Assembly: GCA_913060975.1 (NCBI GenBank)
Contig: CAJXVC010000013.1
Coordinates: 65,536-129,520, forward strand
Source: an uncultured Gammaproteobacteria bacterium
Lineage (GTDB): Bacteria > Pseudomonadota > Gammaproteobacteria > Pseudomonadales > Pseudohongiellaceae
Length of the DNA: 63,985 nucleotides
Direction of reading: 5' to 3'
This document shows, piece by piece, positions 63,950-63,985 of the stretch (positions are counted from its first letter, which is position 1; the number at the start of each line of letters is the position of its first letter). The notes beneath the pieces are model-generated. The model was not told the origin of the DNA and did not search any database. It saw only the letters and a program-made list of their open reading frames with translations. The position numbers were made by a program, and so were the translations under genes.

Positions 63950-63985
63950 CTTATTTCCATGTTTCTGACCAAATAGTTAAAGTGA

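Larger units (their letters stand above)
59820..63985 (-). mobile_element. Integron gene-cassette array (distal part)
   Basis: Five attC-like sites (at about 60.37, 60.77, 61.31, 63.06 and 63.87 kb) separate single genes that all lie on the minus strand, with stop codons close to, or inside, the attC. The sites share an arm (AACGCCC or AACGCTC followed by a TAATGGGC-like complement) and the GTT-containing core that is cut by integron integrases, but differ in their inner palindromes. The DNA is AT-richer than the flank. The polarity places attI and intI, if present, to the right of the window. An array without integrase (CALIN) is also possible. Confidence 0.85.

Noticed and set aside
60361..63985. 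Reading the repeats at the right end as CRISPR repeats or REP elements
   Set aside because: Spacing follows gene lengths, central parts differ and the ends carry integrase-type cores, which fits attC and not CRISPR or REP.

Overview
The window is 63,985 bp of bacterial chromosome. The organism is most likely a marine or aquatic gammaproteobacterium. The evidence is the order glyA-nrdR-ribD-ribE-ribBX-ribH-nusB-thiL-pgpA, the set xseB-ispA-dxs, an EttA factor, a ZntR-like MerR regulator and a DnaT/lambda-P-like helicase-loader pair. The genus cannot be fixed by reading; a Cellvibrionales- or Pseudohongiella-like lineage is a guess. No tRNA, rRNA, CRISPR array, prophage or insertion sequence was seen.

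Layout. 0-3.8 kb: lipid-modification operon (3' end of a FAD oxidoreductase, DUF1365, cyclopropane-fatty-acid-type methyltransferase, DUF2878, chalcone-isomerase-like protein). 3.8-12.6 kb: single genes, including a glycosyltransferase, a PAP2 phosphatase, a PQQ dehydrogenase, a phospholipid methyltransferase-like protein, a VTT membrane protein, a GFA protein, a metallo-beta-lactamase-fold hydrolase and an acyl ligase. 12.8-14.7 kb: YtrA-type GntR regulator with an ABC exporter and a near-perfect operator. 14.9-20.1 kb: oligopeptide ABC importer with fused ATPases. 22.9-27.7 kb: xseB-ispA-dxs, then cobO and btuF, facing a CobC-like phosphatase. 28.4-37.2 kb: riboflavin, thiamine, nusB, nrdR and glyA block on the minus strand. 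37.4-43.3 kb: ettA, a secreted amidohydrolase, the helicase-loader pair and a glycerate kinase. 43.3-45.0 kb: metal efflux permease with its MerR regulator and a textbook 19-bp-spacer promoter. 45-59.8 kb: accessory and stress genes, including katG, a short asparaginase, DUF2254, a class A beta-lactamase, a DUF5671 pair, two MAPEG proteins, an MmcQ protein with an in-frame repeat expansion and a second GFA protein.

The right end (about 59.8 kb to the edge) is different. It is AT-richer, every gene lies on the minus strand, and the genes are separated by five attC-like sites with a shared arm and internal palindromes. This is an integron gene-cassette array. Its polarity puts any integrase and attI beyond the right edge. 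Cassette products are a secreted protein, a small membrane protein, a GIY-YIG nuclease, a KAP-type P-loop NTPase and a SLATT two-helix membrane effector. The last two fit antiphage defence and are the best candidates here for an undescribed system.

A second genome-level signature is the frequent short tandem duplication (9-17 bp units) next to genes, once expanded inside a coding sequence. Start codons were moved from the longest reading frame wherever a Shine-Dalgarno site or family length argued for it, as stated in each entry.
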